Assembly (NCBI GenBank): GCA_031180665.1
Contig: JAPSLP010000012.1
Span: 1 to 64,000, forward strand
From: Cupriavidus sp.
Lineage (GTDB): Bacteria; Pseudomonadota; Gammaproteobacteria; Burkholderiales; Burkholderiaceae
Length of the DNA stretch: 64,000 nt
Reading direction: 5' to 3'
Positions 17,861 to 26,365 of this stretch are shown piece by piece; position 1 is the stretch's first letter, and each line of letters starts with the position of its first letter. The position numbers and the translations under genes are program-made. Below the pieces are notes generated by a model, which did no database searches, had not been told where the DNA came from, and worked only from the letters and a program-made list of their open reading frames with translations.

Positions 17861-19363
17861 ATGCGTTTTGTCATTGCCCTGATGCGGCATGAAACCAATA
17901 CCTTCTCGCCAATTGCCACCCCGCTCAGTGCGTTCAACCGCGGCAGCAGCACCGATGGTCCGCTGTATGGCGACGATGCGGTGCGCGCCTGCGAGGGCAC
18001 CAACAGCGCCGCCGCGGCATTCATCGATATCGCACGGCGCCAGGGCGACGAGTTCGTCATGCCATTGATGGCCAACGCAGTGCCAAGTGGCATGGTCACG
18101 GCCGAGGCATTCGAATCGATGGCGGCCACCATCGTCGATGCGGTCCGCGCGGGCTGCGATGCGGTCATGCTCGATCTGCACGGCGCGATGGTGGCGCAAG
18201 GCTTTCCCGATGCCGAAGGCGAACTGCTTGCGCGTATCCGCGCCGCTGCCCCGGACGTACCCATCGCGGTATCGCTGGACTTTCACGCCAACTTCAGTCC
18301 CGCACTGATCGACAACGCCACGGTGATTGCCGGCTATTGCACCTACCCACACGTGGACGTCTACGAGACCGGCGCGCGCGCTGCCCGCACGCTGATGGCC
18401 GCCCTGCGTGGCCAAACCCGTCCTGTCATTCTCTGGCGCAGGCTGCCGATGCTGACCCATATGCTGCGCCAGACCCCGCGCGCGCAGCCGATGAAGGACA
18501 TCATGGATCGGGCCATGGCTGCCGAGCGCGAAGGCGAAGTGCTCAATGCCTCGGTGTTCGGCGGATTTCCGCTCGCGGATATTCCATACACCGGACTGGC
18601 GGTCGTGATCGTCGCCGACACGGCGCGTCAGGCGCAGGCGCAACGGCTGCTGGACGAGCTTTGCGGCATGGCCTGGGAGCGCCGCGCGGATTTTGTCTTT
18701 CCCATCGAGCCGATGCAGGCATCGATCGCCCATGCGAAGGGACTGTCGGAAGGACCGGTAGTGCTTGTCGACCATGGGGACAACTGCGGCGCTGGCGGGC
18801 CCACCGATGAAATGACGGTGCTGCGCGAAGTGTTGCGGCAGGGGCTCGATGGCGTGGTGGCCGGTCCCTTCTGGGATCCGCAGGCTGTGGAGGAATTGAT
18901 TGCCGCCGGCGTCGGGAGGACTGTCACGCTGGACGTCGGCGGCAAGACCGACATGCCCGCGCTTGGCCTCAAGGGCAGGCCGCTGCGATTGACCGGTCGC
19001 GTGCGATGCATTACCGATGGCAGCTACCAGGTCACGGGGCCCATGTTCACCGGCATGAAGCTGAGCCTGGGTCGCACCGCAGTGCTTGACGTCGATGGCA
19101 CGCTGGTCGTCGTCTGCGAGAAGCCGCAGGAGCCGTTCGATACCGGCGTGTTCACCCATGCCGGCATCGACCTGTCGCGCCAGAAATACATCCTGATCAA
19201 GTCCCGCCAGCACTTCCGTGCCGGCTTCGAACCGATCGCGAGCGACATCGTGCTGGTGGCCGGCCCCGGCGTCTGCAGTTCGGATTACAGTCAATTTCCG
19301 TTCCGCCATCTGCCCCGGCCGATCTATCCGCTCGATCCCGTAACGACGCACGAGCTGTCCTGA
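17861..19363 (+). CDS. M81 family metallopeptidase (MlrC-like)
   Basis: Start taken at 17861 (MRFVIALMRHETNTFSP), 34 bases after the Bug stop, giving 500 residues, the usual family size. The N-terminal RHETNTFSP, the DLHGAM segment (about residue 108), the DFHANFSP segment, and VDHGDNCGAGGPTDEM (about residue 305) are the conserved metal-site and signature regions of the DUF1485/MlrC family. MlrC of Sphingomonas cleaves linearised microcystin, but most members act on unknown small amides. No signal peptide, so a cytoplasmic enzyme acting after uptake. Flanking by two Bug receptors is a strong hint of one catabolic function. Confidence 0.88.
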   Translation: MRFVIALMRHETNTFSPIATPLSAFNRGSSTDGPLYGDDAVRACEGTNSAAAAFIDIARRQGDEFVMPLMANAVPSGMVTAEAFESMAATIVDAVRAGCDAVMLDLHGAMVAQGFPDAEGELLARIRAAAPDVPIAVSLDFHANFSPALIDNATVIAGYCTYPHVDVYETGARAARTLMAALRGQTRPVILWRRLPMLTHMLRQTPRAQPMKDIMDRAMAAEREGEVLNASVFGGFPLADIPYTGLAVVIVADTARQAQAQRLLDELCGMAWERRADFVFPIEPMQASIAHAKGLSEGPVVLVDHGDNCGAGGPTDEMTVLREVLRQGLDGVVAGPFWDPQAVEELIAAGVGRTVTLDVGGKTDMPALGLKGRPLRLTGRVRCITDGSYQVTGPMFTGMKLSLGRTAVLDVDGTLVVVCEKPQEPFDTGVFTHAGIDLSRQKYILIKSRQHFRAGFEPIASDIVLVAGPGVCSSDYSQFPFRHLPRPIYPLDPVTTHELS

Positions 19364-19396
19364 TCGCGTCCGCATACCAGTCCAGGAGACACGCCC

Positions 19397-20383
19397 ATGT
19401 GGACTCGCATTGCCTCATTCCATGCAGCCGCCGTGCTGGCGCTCGCCGCCAGCCTATTGCCCGTGTCCGCTGCCGCCGCGTCGGCAGACACACCGACACG
19501 CCTCGTGATCGGCTTCGCGCCTGGCGGCGCGCTGGACATCTTCGCGCGCACGCTGGCGGAAAAGCTTCGCGTATCGCTTGGCACGCCCGTGCTGGTGGAG
19601 AACCGCCCGGGCGCTTCGGCACGCGTTGCGCTGGAGAACGTCAAGCGCGCTGCGCCCGATGGGCGAACCGTGCTGATCTCCCCGGCTCCGCCCTTCACCA
19701 TCTTTCCGTTGACCTACAAGCGCCTGTCCTATGACCCGGACAAGGATCTCATTCCCGTGGCCTATCTGGCCGACGTGCCGCTGGTCGCTTCGGCGAGCGT
19801 CAATCGGCCTTACCGCACCATGCAGGAGTACATCGCGTGGGTGAAACGCCATCCGGACAACGGTGGCGTGGGGCTGGTCACCCTGGGGGGCACCATCCAC
19901 TTCGGCGTGCTGTCGCTCAGCCAGGCGATCGGCGTCCCACTGCTGCCTACTGCCTATCGCGGTGCAGCGATGATGCTGACCGATGAAATCGGCGGAACGC
20001 TGCCGCTTGGCATTGATGCGGTAGCGGGCCAGATGGAGTTGTACCGGGCCGGCAAGATCCGCTTCCTCGGTGTCACAGGTTCGCGGCGGTCCGCCCTGCT
20101 GCCGGATGTACCGACGCTGGCCGAATCCGGCGCACCGGGATTCGAGACCGCATCGGGCTGGTACTCCGCCTTCGTGCCAGCCGATACGCATCCCGACACG
20201 GTCGCAAAGCTGGAAAAGGCATTGCTCGACGCGGTCAAGGACCGGGGTGTTCACGAAAAGATGGCCGCGCTGGGCATGGAGACGAACGGCCAGTCGGGCG
20301 CGGCGCTTCGCAAGCTGATTGCAGATCAACGCGCCCAATGGAAGCCGGTGATCGGGGCTTCCGGGTTTACTGCGGTGGATTGA
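19397..20383 (+). CDS. Bug-type periplasmic substrate-binding protein
   Basis: 328 residues with a signal peptide ending near AAAASA, then the family start TPTRLVIGFAPGGALDIFARTLA and VLVENRPGASARVALENV. The usual Pro before the P-x-PGG loop is replaced (GFAPGG), a modest deviation seen in diverged members. It is 34 bases downstream of the M81 gene and differs clearly from the first receptor of the cassette (16840), so it is probably not a recent duplicate; two receptors may widen ligand choice. No transporter membrane subunits are present. Confidence 0.87.
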   Translation: MWTRIASFHAAAVLALAASLLPVSAAAASADTPTRLVIGFAPGGALDIFARTLAEKLRVSLGTPVLVENRPGASARVALENVKRAAPDGRTVLISPAPPFTIFPLTYKRLSYDPDKDLIPVAYLADVPLVASASVNRPYRTMQEYIAWVKRHPDNGGVGLVTLGGTIHFGVLSLSQAIGVPLLPTAYRGAAMMLTDEIGGTLPLGIDAVAGQMELYRAGKIRFLGVTGSRRSALLPDVPTLAESGAPGFETASGWYSAFVPADTHPDTVAKLEKALLDAVKDRGVHEKMAALGMETNGQSGAALRKLIADQRAQWKPVIGASGFTAVD

Positions 20384-20597
20384 AAGGATGCCCGGGGCGG
20401 TGCAAGGTCGCAGCGCAGGAGCGGGTCCAATCACCGGTTTTGGGACAGTGCCTGCAACCACGTCCGATGGTGGCCACGATTGCTCGAGCAATCGGACGGC
20501 GTTCTAACGGTGGCGTGGCATTCAGCGTGCCGTACCACTTCTCCGGTAAGGGTCGGTTCGAGCAGGTCATGCTCTAGCGCCCGCTGCGTCGTCCCGT
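20384..20597. other. Convergent intergenic stretch with an 18-bp perfect palindrome
   Basis: The 214 bases between the convergent Bug and oxidoreductase genes contain CGATTGCTCGAGCAATCG (20477-20494), a perfect palindrome. No T-run adjoins it, so it is not a classical terminator. Short open frames here have no recognisable family or ribosome binding site. Confidence 0.6.
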
Positions 20598-21593
20598 TCA
20601 AACCCTCACCACCACCTTCCCAAACTGTTCGTTCGACTCCAGAAACCGATGCGCGTCGGCGATCTGGTCGAAATCGAACGTCCTGGCGATAACCGGCCGC
20701 AGTTGTCCCTCCTCCAGCCCGCGCAGGATGAACGCCTTCGCCGCCGCCAGCCGCACGGGGTCGCCAGCGATCTCGTGTACCAGGTACCCCCGCAGCGTCA
20801 GCGACTTGCTCAGGACCGAGAACAGCGGAAACGGCGTCGGCGCCGCGCTCAGGCCGCCGTATTCGATCAGCATGCCGCCGCGAGACATCGCCGCCGTCAG
20901 CGGTTCGAAGATCGGGCCGCCGACCGCGTCGAGCACGACGCGCACACCCTGCTCTCCCGCGATCTCCTTTAGCCGTGCTTCGAGGTCTTCTTCATCCGAG
21001 GCCACCACATGCGGGGCACCCGCGTCGAACAAGGCGGCCCGCTTGGCCGACGATCGCGTGATCGCGATCGGCATGGCGCCGACGCTATTGGCGATCTGGA
21101 TCGCGGCGAGGCCGACGCTGCTCGATGCCGCCGTGATCGCCACGATGTCGCCCTTGCCCAGCCCCGCGATATCCACCAGCGCGCCATAAGCGGTCAGATA
21201 CGGCATCCACAGCGCCGCGGCGGCTTCCCAGCTCAGCGAGGGCGGATGCTTGACCACGAGTTCGGCGGGAAAGCGGACCAGCTCGCCATACGCGGGCCAG
21301 CGCACCATCGACCGCGGCGGCACGATGCTGACGGCGTCGCCGGGCACAAGGCCGTCCACGTCCGGGCCGACGGATTCGATCACGCCCGCCGCTTCGAGGC
21401 CCAGCCCCGACGGCAAGGCCGGTGTCTCGATATAGCGGCCGGTCCGCAGCAGCGCCTCGGCGCGATTCAGTCCGAGCGCCTTGACGCGGATCCGTACCTC
21501 ACCCACGCCGGGCTCGGGCACGTCGACGTGTTCGATGCGCAGGACTTCGGGCCCGCCAATTTGATGGAAACGGACGACGCGAGCGGTTTGCAT
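20598..21593 (-). CDS. Zinc-independent MDR oxidoreductase (quinone oxidoreductase-like)
   Basis: Start set at 21593 (MQTARVVRFHQIGGPEVL), giving 331 residues; the open frame upstream overlaps the LysR gene and is spurious. It has the medium-chain reductase fold: GroES-like N-terminus with GLNRAEALLRTGRY, LGLEAAGVIESVG, then a Rossmann segment ITAASSSVGLAAIQIANSVGA. Cysteines for structural or catalytic zinc are absent. It probably reduces quinones or enones with NADPH; the substrate is unknown. It is divergent from a LysR gene and shares with it a palindromic site right at the start codon, so it is the likely target of that regulator. Confidence 0.85.
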   Translation of the reverse strand: MQTARVVRFHQIGGPEVLRIEHVDVPEPGVGEVRIRVKALGLNRAEALLRTGRYIETPALPSGLGLEAAGVIESVGPDVDGLVPGDAVSIVPPRSMVRWPAYGELVRFPAELVVKHPPSLSWEAAAALWMPYLTAYGALVDIAGLGKGDIVAITAASSSVGLAAIQIANSVGAMPIAITRSSAKRAALFDAGAPHVVASDEEDLEARLKEIAGEQGVRVVLDAVGGPIFEPLTAAMSRGGMLIEYGGLSAAPTPFPLFSVLSKSLTLRGYLVHEIAGDPVRLAAAKAFILRGLEEGQLRPVIARTFDFDQIADAHRFLESNEQFGKVVVRV

Positions 21594-21595
21594 GG

Positions 21596-21630
21596 CTGGA
21601 TTCACTCCGAATGAATTGTGATGAATCCAG
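21596..21630. promoter_or_regulatory. Candidate LysR operator, 9-bp inverted repeat
   Basis: CTGGATTCA (21596-21604) and TGAATCCAG (21622-21630) are perfect inverted repeats separated by 17 bases. The site begins three bases before the oxidoreductase ATG and ends about 70 bases before the LysR start. Occupancy would block translation-proximal sequences or the oxidoreductase promoter. Confidence 0.55.
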
Positions 21631-21698
21631 TATGATCCGCAGAAATTTGCCGATAAATCGCCTCTCCGGCACAACAGTAAAAACCATCGGTTTTCAAT

Positions 21699-22598
21699 AT
21701 GGACCGCCTGACCAGCATGGCCGTGTTCGTCAAAGCCGTCGACCTGGGCTCGTTTGCGGCCGCCGCGGGCGCGCTCGGCATCACTGGTCCGATGGTCGGC
21801 AAGCATGTCCGCTTCCTCGAAGAGCGCCTCGGCACCCGGCTGCTGAACCGGACCACGCGCCGCCAAAGCCTGACCGACTTCGGACGCGCCTATTACGAGC
21901 GCTGCCGACTGATCCTGGCCGAGACGGAGGCCGCCGACGCCCTGGCGGCCGATCAACTGGCCGAGCCGCGGGGCAAGCTGCGGGTCACGATGCCGGTGCA
22001 TTTCGGCCGGCATTGCGCGATGCCGATCCTGTTGGCGCTCGCACGGCAATATCCGAAGCTCGAACTCGAACTGTCGTTCAGCGACCGGTTGATCGACCTG
22101 GCCGAAGATGGCTACGACCTCGCGATCCGCACCGGCAGCCTGCAGGACCGGGCCGACACCATCGCGCGCCGGGTGGGTCGGCAGCGCATGATCGTCTGCG
22201 CCTCCCCTGCCTATCTTGCCCGGCACGGCAAGCCGCAAGCGATCGACGACCTGCACCAGCACCATGCGATCGTCTATCGCCGCTCCGGACCCGTCGCGCC
22301 ATGGCTGTTCCCGCGCGAGGATGGAGCACCGGAGGAATTGCAGCCCGCCGGCCGACTGATGCTCGACGACCTCGATGCGATTGCCGACGCCGCGACCGAA
22401 GGCATGGGCATCGCGTGGCTGCCTTCCTGGCTGGTTCGGGAACGGATCGACGCCGGCGCACTGGTCCAGCTGCTGCCGACTGAACCGGCGTTCCTGTACG
22501 ACGCCTATGCGCTTTGGCTGCGCACGCCGCATCTTGCGCGCAAGGTACGGCTCGCCGTCGATGCCCTCGCTGCCGGGCTGCCGAAGCGGATGGAATAG
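21699..22598 (+). CDS. LysR family transcriptional regulator (CrgA/DhcR-like branch)
   Basis: 299 residues. The winged-helix start MDRLTSMAVFVKAVDLGSFAAAA is typical of the LysR branch that often controls adjacent oxidoreductases. The recognition helix region GITGPMVGKHVRFLEERLGTRLLNRTTR is followed by a ligand-binding domain starting LRVTMPVHFGRHCAMPIL. It is divergent from the MDR oxidoreductase and probably represses it or responds to its substrate. It runs toward the MFS gene with a 35-base gap. Confidence 0.9.
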   Translation: MDRLTSMAVFVKAVDLGSFAAAAGALGITGPMVGKHVRFLEERLGTRLLNRTTRRQSLTDFGRAYYERCRLILAETEAADALAADQLAEPRGKLRVTMPVHFGRHCAMPILLALARQYPKLELELSFSDRLIDLAEDGYDLAIRTGSLQDRADTIARRVGRQRMIVCASPAYLARHGKPQAIDDLHQHHAIVYRRSGPVAPWLFPREDGAPEELQPAGRLMLDDLDAIADAATEGMGIAWLPSWLVRERIDAGALVQLLPTEPAFLYDAYALWLRTPHLARKVRLAVDALAAGLPKRME

Positions 22599-22633
22599 CG
22601 TTCAGGGGTGCCGGCGTTCAGGGGTTCCGACGT

Positions 22634-23920
22634 TCAAACTCTCGCGTTCTGCCCGGCCCGCGGAAACAGCGGCCACGCCATCGCCGCACAGATTCCCGCA
22701 ACCAGCCACACACCGGTCCAGCCACTGCGATCGAGCAGTTGCGGGATCGCCGAAGGCGCAACGAAGTAAGCGACAAAGACCAACGTATTGGCCAGCCCCA
22801 ACGCGGTGCCCGCACGCTCGGCGCCCGCTTGCGTGGCCAGTTCGGTGTACGCGACCCCATGCCAGGCGGACACGGCAATGCCTGCCAGCACGACCGCGAC
22901 CATCGTCAGCGCCGCCGGCAACTTGGTCCCCATCGCCGCGCACAGCGCCAGCGGCACGAACATCAGCGCCGCGACCAACGTGCAGTGGCGCAGCCAGGCA
23001 CGGCGGTTGCCGCGCCGATCGGTATGGCGACCGCTCCAGATCCGCATCGCCATCGCGCCGACCTGCACCGTGCACAACGTCGCGGCGATGCCCGACACGC
23101 CGACGTGGGCGGCATCGTGCAGGAATACCGATGCGAAACTGAGGATCGCGAATTGCGGCGCGCAGAGGATGCCGATCGCTGCCGCGATGCGCCAGACACG
23201 CACACTGCGCAAGGGGCTGGCATCGCCGTGCGCATGACGCCATGCGGCCGCGGGCGCGTCGGCATGCGGCGGCTCGTGCAGCCACCGCCAGGTCAGCCAG
23301 ACCGACACGACACAGAAGACGGCAAGCACCGCATACACCCAGCGAAAGCCGGCGGCGACCGCCAACCACGGCAGTACGAGTGCCCCTAGTCCGCCGCCTA
23401 GCGGCACCGCGGTCTGGCGGATGCTCATCGCCAGGCCGCGCTCGCCTTCGGCGAACCATCGCATCACCGCGCGCCCGCTGGCGCCGTTGACGCTACCGCC
23501 CGCCAGTCCCAGCAGCGTCATGCAGGCCATCGCCATCCACAGGGGCGGCACGCGGCCCGCCACCGGCGCCAGAAACAGCGCCATGATCGCCAGCGTCAAT
23601 GCAGTGGCGCCGAGCCCGTACAACAGCACGCGGCGGTCGCCCCAGCGATCGGCCGCCGCGCCCCATGGCAACTCCGACAGCGCGGCGCCGACGCCCAACG
23701 CGCCGAGCAGCAAGCCGAGCCCTGCGTTATCGAGGTGGTAAGCGCTGCGCAGCCATACCGCGGTGGCCGGCAGCCCGTTGGCGGCGGCAATGAAGCTCAC
23801 GTTGGCGGCCACGCCAACGCCCAGCACCTTCCAGCGATGCGAAGCGGCGAAGACGGCAATGGGTTCGGCACCAGGGCCGGAGAGACGGGAAGGACGGGAC
23901 AAGCAGACGGAATCGGCCAC
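22634..23920 (-). CDS. MFS transporter
   Basis: A GTG at 23920 is chosen because GGAGAG stands seven bases upstream; an ATG 17 codons earlier lacks a ribosome binding site. The result is 428 residues with about twelve hydrophobic segments. The loop after the second helix reads WGAAADRWGDRRVLLYG and the equivalent loop in the second half reads IWSGRHTDRRGNRRAW, the two copies of the MFS signature. The substrate is unknown. It is divergent from a LysR gene with inverted and direct repeats between, so it is likely under that regulator's control. Confidence 0.87.
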   Translation of the reverse strand: MADSVCLSRPSRLSGPGAEPIAVFAASHRWKVLGVGVAANVSFIAAANGLPATAVWLRSAYHLDNAGLGLLLGALGVGAALSELPWGAAADRWGDRRVLLYGLGATALTLAIMALFLAPVAGRVPPLWMAMACMTLLGLAGGSVNGASGRAVMRWFAEGERGLAMSIRQTAVPLGGGLGALVLPWLAVAAGFRWVYAVLAVFCVVSVWLTWRWLHEPPHADAPAAAWRHAHGDASPLRSVRVWRIAAAIGILCAPQFAILSFASVFLHDAAHVGVSGIAATLCTVQVGAMAMRIWSGRHTDRRGNRRAWLRHCTLVAALMFVPLALCAAMGTKLPAALTMVAVVLAGIAVSAWHGVAYTELATQAGAERAGTALGLANTLVFVAYFVAPSAIPQLLDRSGWTGVWLVAGICAAMAWPLFPRAGQNARV

Positions 23921-23981
23921 AACGGCTCTCCGATCAGGCAGTTGACGGAGCACCAGTATTCCAACGACCATTCGTCATGAA

Positions 23982-24012
23982 AATCGGAAAGTTTTGAACC
24001 GATTGTTTTGAA
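23982..24012. promoter_or_regulatory. Candidate LysR operator between MFS and LysR genes
   Basis: AATCGG (23982-23987) and CCGATT (23999-24004) form an inverted repeat with an 11-base spacer, and GTTTTGAA occurs twice as a direct repeat (23991 and 24005). The site lies just before the LysR ATG, in an AT-rich pocket. Confidence 0.5.
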
Positions 24013-24028
24013 TTTCCGGACGATTCTC

Positions 24029-24916
24029 ATGGCACTGAATCTGGACATCGCCGCGCTGCGCAGCCTTGTCGCTGGCGTCGACCTAGGCAGCTTTGCCCGC
24101 GCGGCCGATCAGGTCGGCCGCTCGACCTCCGCCGTCAGCGCGCAGATCCACAAGCTCGAGGACATGGTCGGCACACCACTGTTTCGCAAGGCGGGCAGGA
24201 CGCTGGAACTGACCGAGGCCGGCAATCTGCTGCTCGGCTATGCACGCAGGATGGTCGCGTTGAACGACGAGGCCGCCGCGGCGGTGCGCGGTGTCGATCT
24301 GTCCGGCGGTGTGCGATTGGGACTGCAGGAAGAGTTCGGCGAGGCGACGCTGCCCGAGGTGTTGGGCCGGTTTGCGCGCGCGCATCCGAAGGTCCGGGTC
24401 GAGGCGATGGTGGCGCGCAATCACGATCTGTTCGCGCGCATCCAGGCGCGGACGCTGGACCTGGCGCTGATCTGGGGCGGTACGGATGGGGCTGCCGCCG
24501 CAAGAGCAAGGGGCGCGGATATCACGCTGGTCGCCGAACCGCCCATGTGCTGGGTCGGACCGACCGCGCTGCCCTGGCGCCTGGTGCCGGGGGAACCCGT
24601 ACCGCTGGCGGTGTTCGACCGGCCCTGCCATTTTCACGACGCCGCCACTGCGGCGCTGGATCGCGCCGGCATTCCGTGGCGCGTCTCGTTCACCAGTCCG
24701 AACCTCGGTGGCCTGTGGGCCGCCGCCGCGGCCGGCCTCGGCCTGGTCGTGCGCACGCCCTACGGCTTGCCCGCATCGCTGCGGCAACTCGGGCCCGCCG
24801 ACGGTCTGCCGCCGCTGGGCAAGATGCCGCTGATGTTGTTGCGGGCGCCGGGTCCGGCCTCCGAGGTTTCGCAGCGCCTGGGGGACATCATGCTGGAGGC
24901 GTTGCGTCCGGTGTAG
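24029..24916 (+). CDS. LysR family transcriptional regulator
   Basis: Start at 24029 (MALNLDIAALRSLVAGVDLGSFARAA); a TTG seven codons earlier is possible but less likely. The 295 residues comprise a winged helix with SAVSAQIHKLEDMVGTPLFRKAGRTLELTEAG, then a ligand-binding domain opening VRLGLQEEFGEATLPEVL. Divergent from the MFS gene, so it is the presumed regulator of that transporter. The ligand is unknown. Confidence 0.9.
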   Translation: MALNLDIAALRSLVAGVDLGSFARAADQVGRSTSAVSAQIHKLEDMVGTPLFRKAGRTLELTEAGNLLLGYARRMVALNDEAAAAVRGVDLSGGVRLGLQEEFGEATLPEVLGRFARAHPKVRVEAMVARNHDLFARIQARTLDLALIWGGTDGAAAARARGADITLVAEPPMCWVGPTALPWRLVPGEPVPLAVFDRPCHFHDAATAALDRAGIPWRVSFTSPNLGGLWAAAAAGLGLVVRTPYGLPASLRQLGPADGLPPLGKMPLMLLRAPGPASEVSQRLGDIMLEALRPV

Positions 24917-24977
24917 ATGCAATGATTCCGCGCGATGACCTTGCGACGATCCACGCGACGATCCGACAGCAGACAGC

Positions 24978-25877
24978 TCATCGAGGTCGCTCCGATCGGC
25001 GATCGGCCATTGCCATCCCTACGCCACCGAGCACCGCCACGGACGCCACTACCAGCCGCCACGTCACCGCCTCCCCCAACAGCAGCACCCCACCCGCGGC
25101 GGCGATCACCGGCACGCTCAGTTGCACCAGTCCCGCGGTCGTCACCGTCAAACCCCGCAGCGCGACGTACCAGATGGCATAGCCCAGCGCCGAGGCGATC
25201 GCGCCGGACAGCACCGCGTACAGCATCCCTTCGGCATCGTGGCTGGCCCACGGCAGCGCGGCCAGATAGAGCGGCACGCAGCACAGCGCGGCGCGCAGGA
25301 AGTTGCCGGCATTGGCGCGCACCGGATCGCGTGCGCCCTTGGCGCGGATCGAATAGATGCCCCAGGCCGCGCCGGACGCGATCATCAGCAGCGCGCCGAC
25401 CAGCGGTGGCGCGGACAGGCCCGGCAGCAGCATGCCGATCAGTCCCGCGACCGCGATCAGATACCCGGCCGTCTGCACGAGATGAGGCCGTTCGCCGAGC
25501 CACAGTCCGCGGCCGATCATGGTCACCTGCACCGCGCCGAACAGCAGCAGCGCGCCGGTGGCCGCCGATAGCTGAGCGTAGGCGTACGAGAAAAGGATCG
25601 CGTAGGCGAACAGCGCCAGCGCCGAGCGCCAGTTGCCGCTCGATGTCTCAGTCGTCAGCTCTGGCGTTGCCTCAGGCGCGCGCGAAGCGCCACCACGCAA
25701 CCGGACCAGCACCCATAGCGTGATGGCGCCCGACAGCAGCCGCACGGTGGTGAAGCTGGCCGCATCGATGGTGGTGTCCCGCAGCGCCAGCCGGCACAGC
25801 AGCGAGTTGCCGGCGAAGGCGAGCATCGACAGCGCGGTGCAGCCGACCACCAGCGCGGCGGACGGCCGCGTGCTCAC
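24978..25877 (-). CDS. DMT family (EamA) transporter
   Basis: 299 residues with about ten hydrophobic helices arranged as two EamA repeats, each ending in a conserved GE segment (WLGERPHLVQTAGYLIAVAGLIGM and LLGEAVTWRLVVASVAVLGGVG). Such proteins export amino acids or other metabolites; the substrate is unknown. Its ATG overlaps the stop of the GDYXXLXY gene (ATGA, 25874-25877), making it the last gene of a tightly coupled three-gene operon. Nothing ties it functionally to the two membrane proteins upstream beyond this coupling. Confidence 0.87.
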   Translation of the reverse strand: MSTRPSAALVVGCTALSMLAFAGNSLLCRLALRDTTIDAASFTTVRLLSGAITLWVLVRLRGGASRAPEATPELTTETSSGNWRSALALFAYAILFSYAYAQLSAATGALLLFGAVQVTMIGRGLWLGERPHLVQTAGYLIAVAGLIGMLLPGLSAPPLVGALLMIASGAAWGIYSIRAKGARDPVRANAGNFLRAALCCVPLYLAALPWASHDAEGMLYAVLSGAIASALGYAIWYVALRGLTVTTAGLVQLSVPVIAAAGGVLLLGEAVTWRLVVASVAVLGGVGMAMADRRSERPR

Positions 25878-26365
25878 AGCGGATGCCCTGCCGCGTCGCG
25901 CAGCTCGACCAGCAGCGCCTGACCGTCGGCATCGACGCGAAAGGCGCCGAATTGCGCGCCCTCGTATCGACGCGCGTGGCCCTCCTGGAAGAAGAAGGCG
26001 TCGGTCGAGATCTGGATCTGATCGGTACCCCAGCGCGACGGTTTCAATTGGAAGCGCAGCAGGTGTTCGCCGGCGACCAGTGGTTCGCCGCGATGCAGCC
26101 GGACGAAGCTGCCCTCGCCGTGCGCATCGAGCCGGACCACCGCGGTGCGGATACGGTCGTCAGTCGTCTCCAGCGCGCGCAGGATCGGCGCGCCGATGGC
26201 GAAGTTCAGCGCCATATAGTCGCCCTGCATCAGCGAGCGCGGATCGACCGGCGCCAGTCGCAGCAGCACCACATCGCCGCGCGCGAGCAGCCGCTCGTTG
26301 CCGATCACGCCCGCGCCGGCGACCGCGAGCGTCAGCGCCCACGCAATCGCGATCCAGCGTTTCAT
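25874..26365 (-). CDS. GDYXXLXY domain membrane protein
   Basis: 163 residues beginning MKRWIAIAWALTLAVAGAGVI, one N-terminal membrane anchor, followed by a periplasmic domain. The family's namesake motif appears as MQGDYMALNFAI (Gly48-Asp-Tyr, Leu53, Phe55), with Phe in place of the last Tyr. This family nearly always sits beside DUF2157/DUF4401 proteins, as here. Its function is unknown. Start and stop both overlap the neighbouring genes by four bases. Confidence 0.85.
   Translation of the reverse strand: MKRWIAIAWALTLAVAGAGVIGNERLLARGDVVLLRLAPVDPRSLMQGDYMALNFAIGAPILRALETTDDRIRTAVVRLDAHGEGSFVRLHRGEPLVAGEHLLRFQLKPSRWGTDQIQISTDAFFFQEGHARRYEGAQFGAFRVDADGQALLVELRDAAGHPL

Noticed and set aside
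20367-20570. 67-codon frame in the convergent spacer as a transposase remnant
   Set aside because: A weak impression of similarity only; no transposase motif, no terminal inverted repeats, no target duplication.
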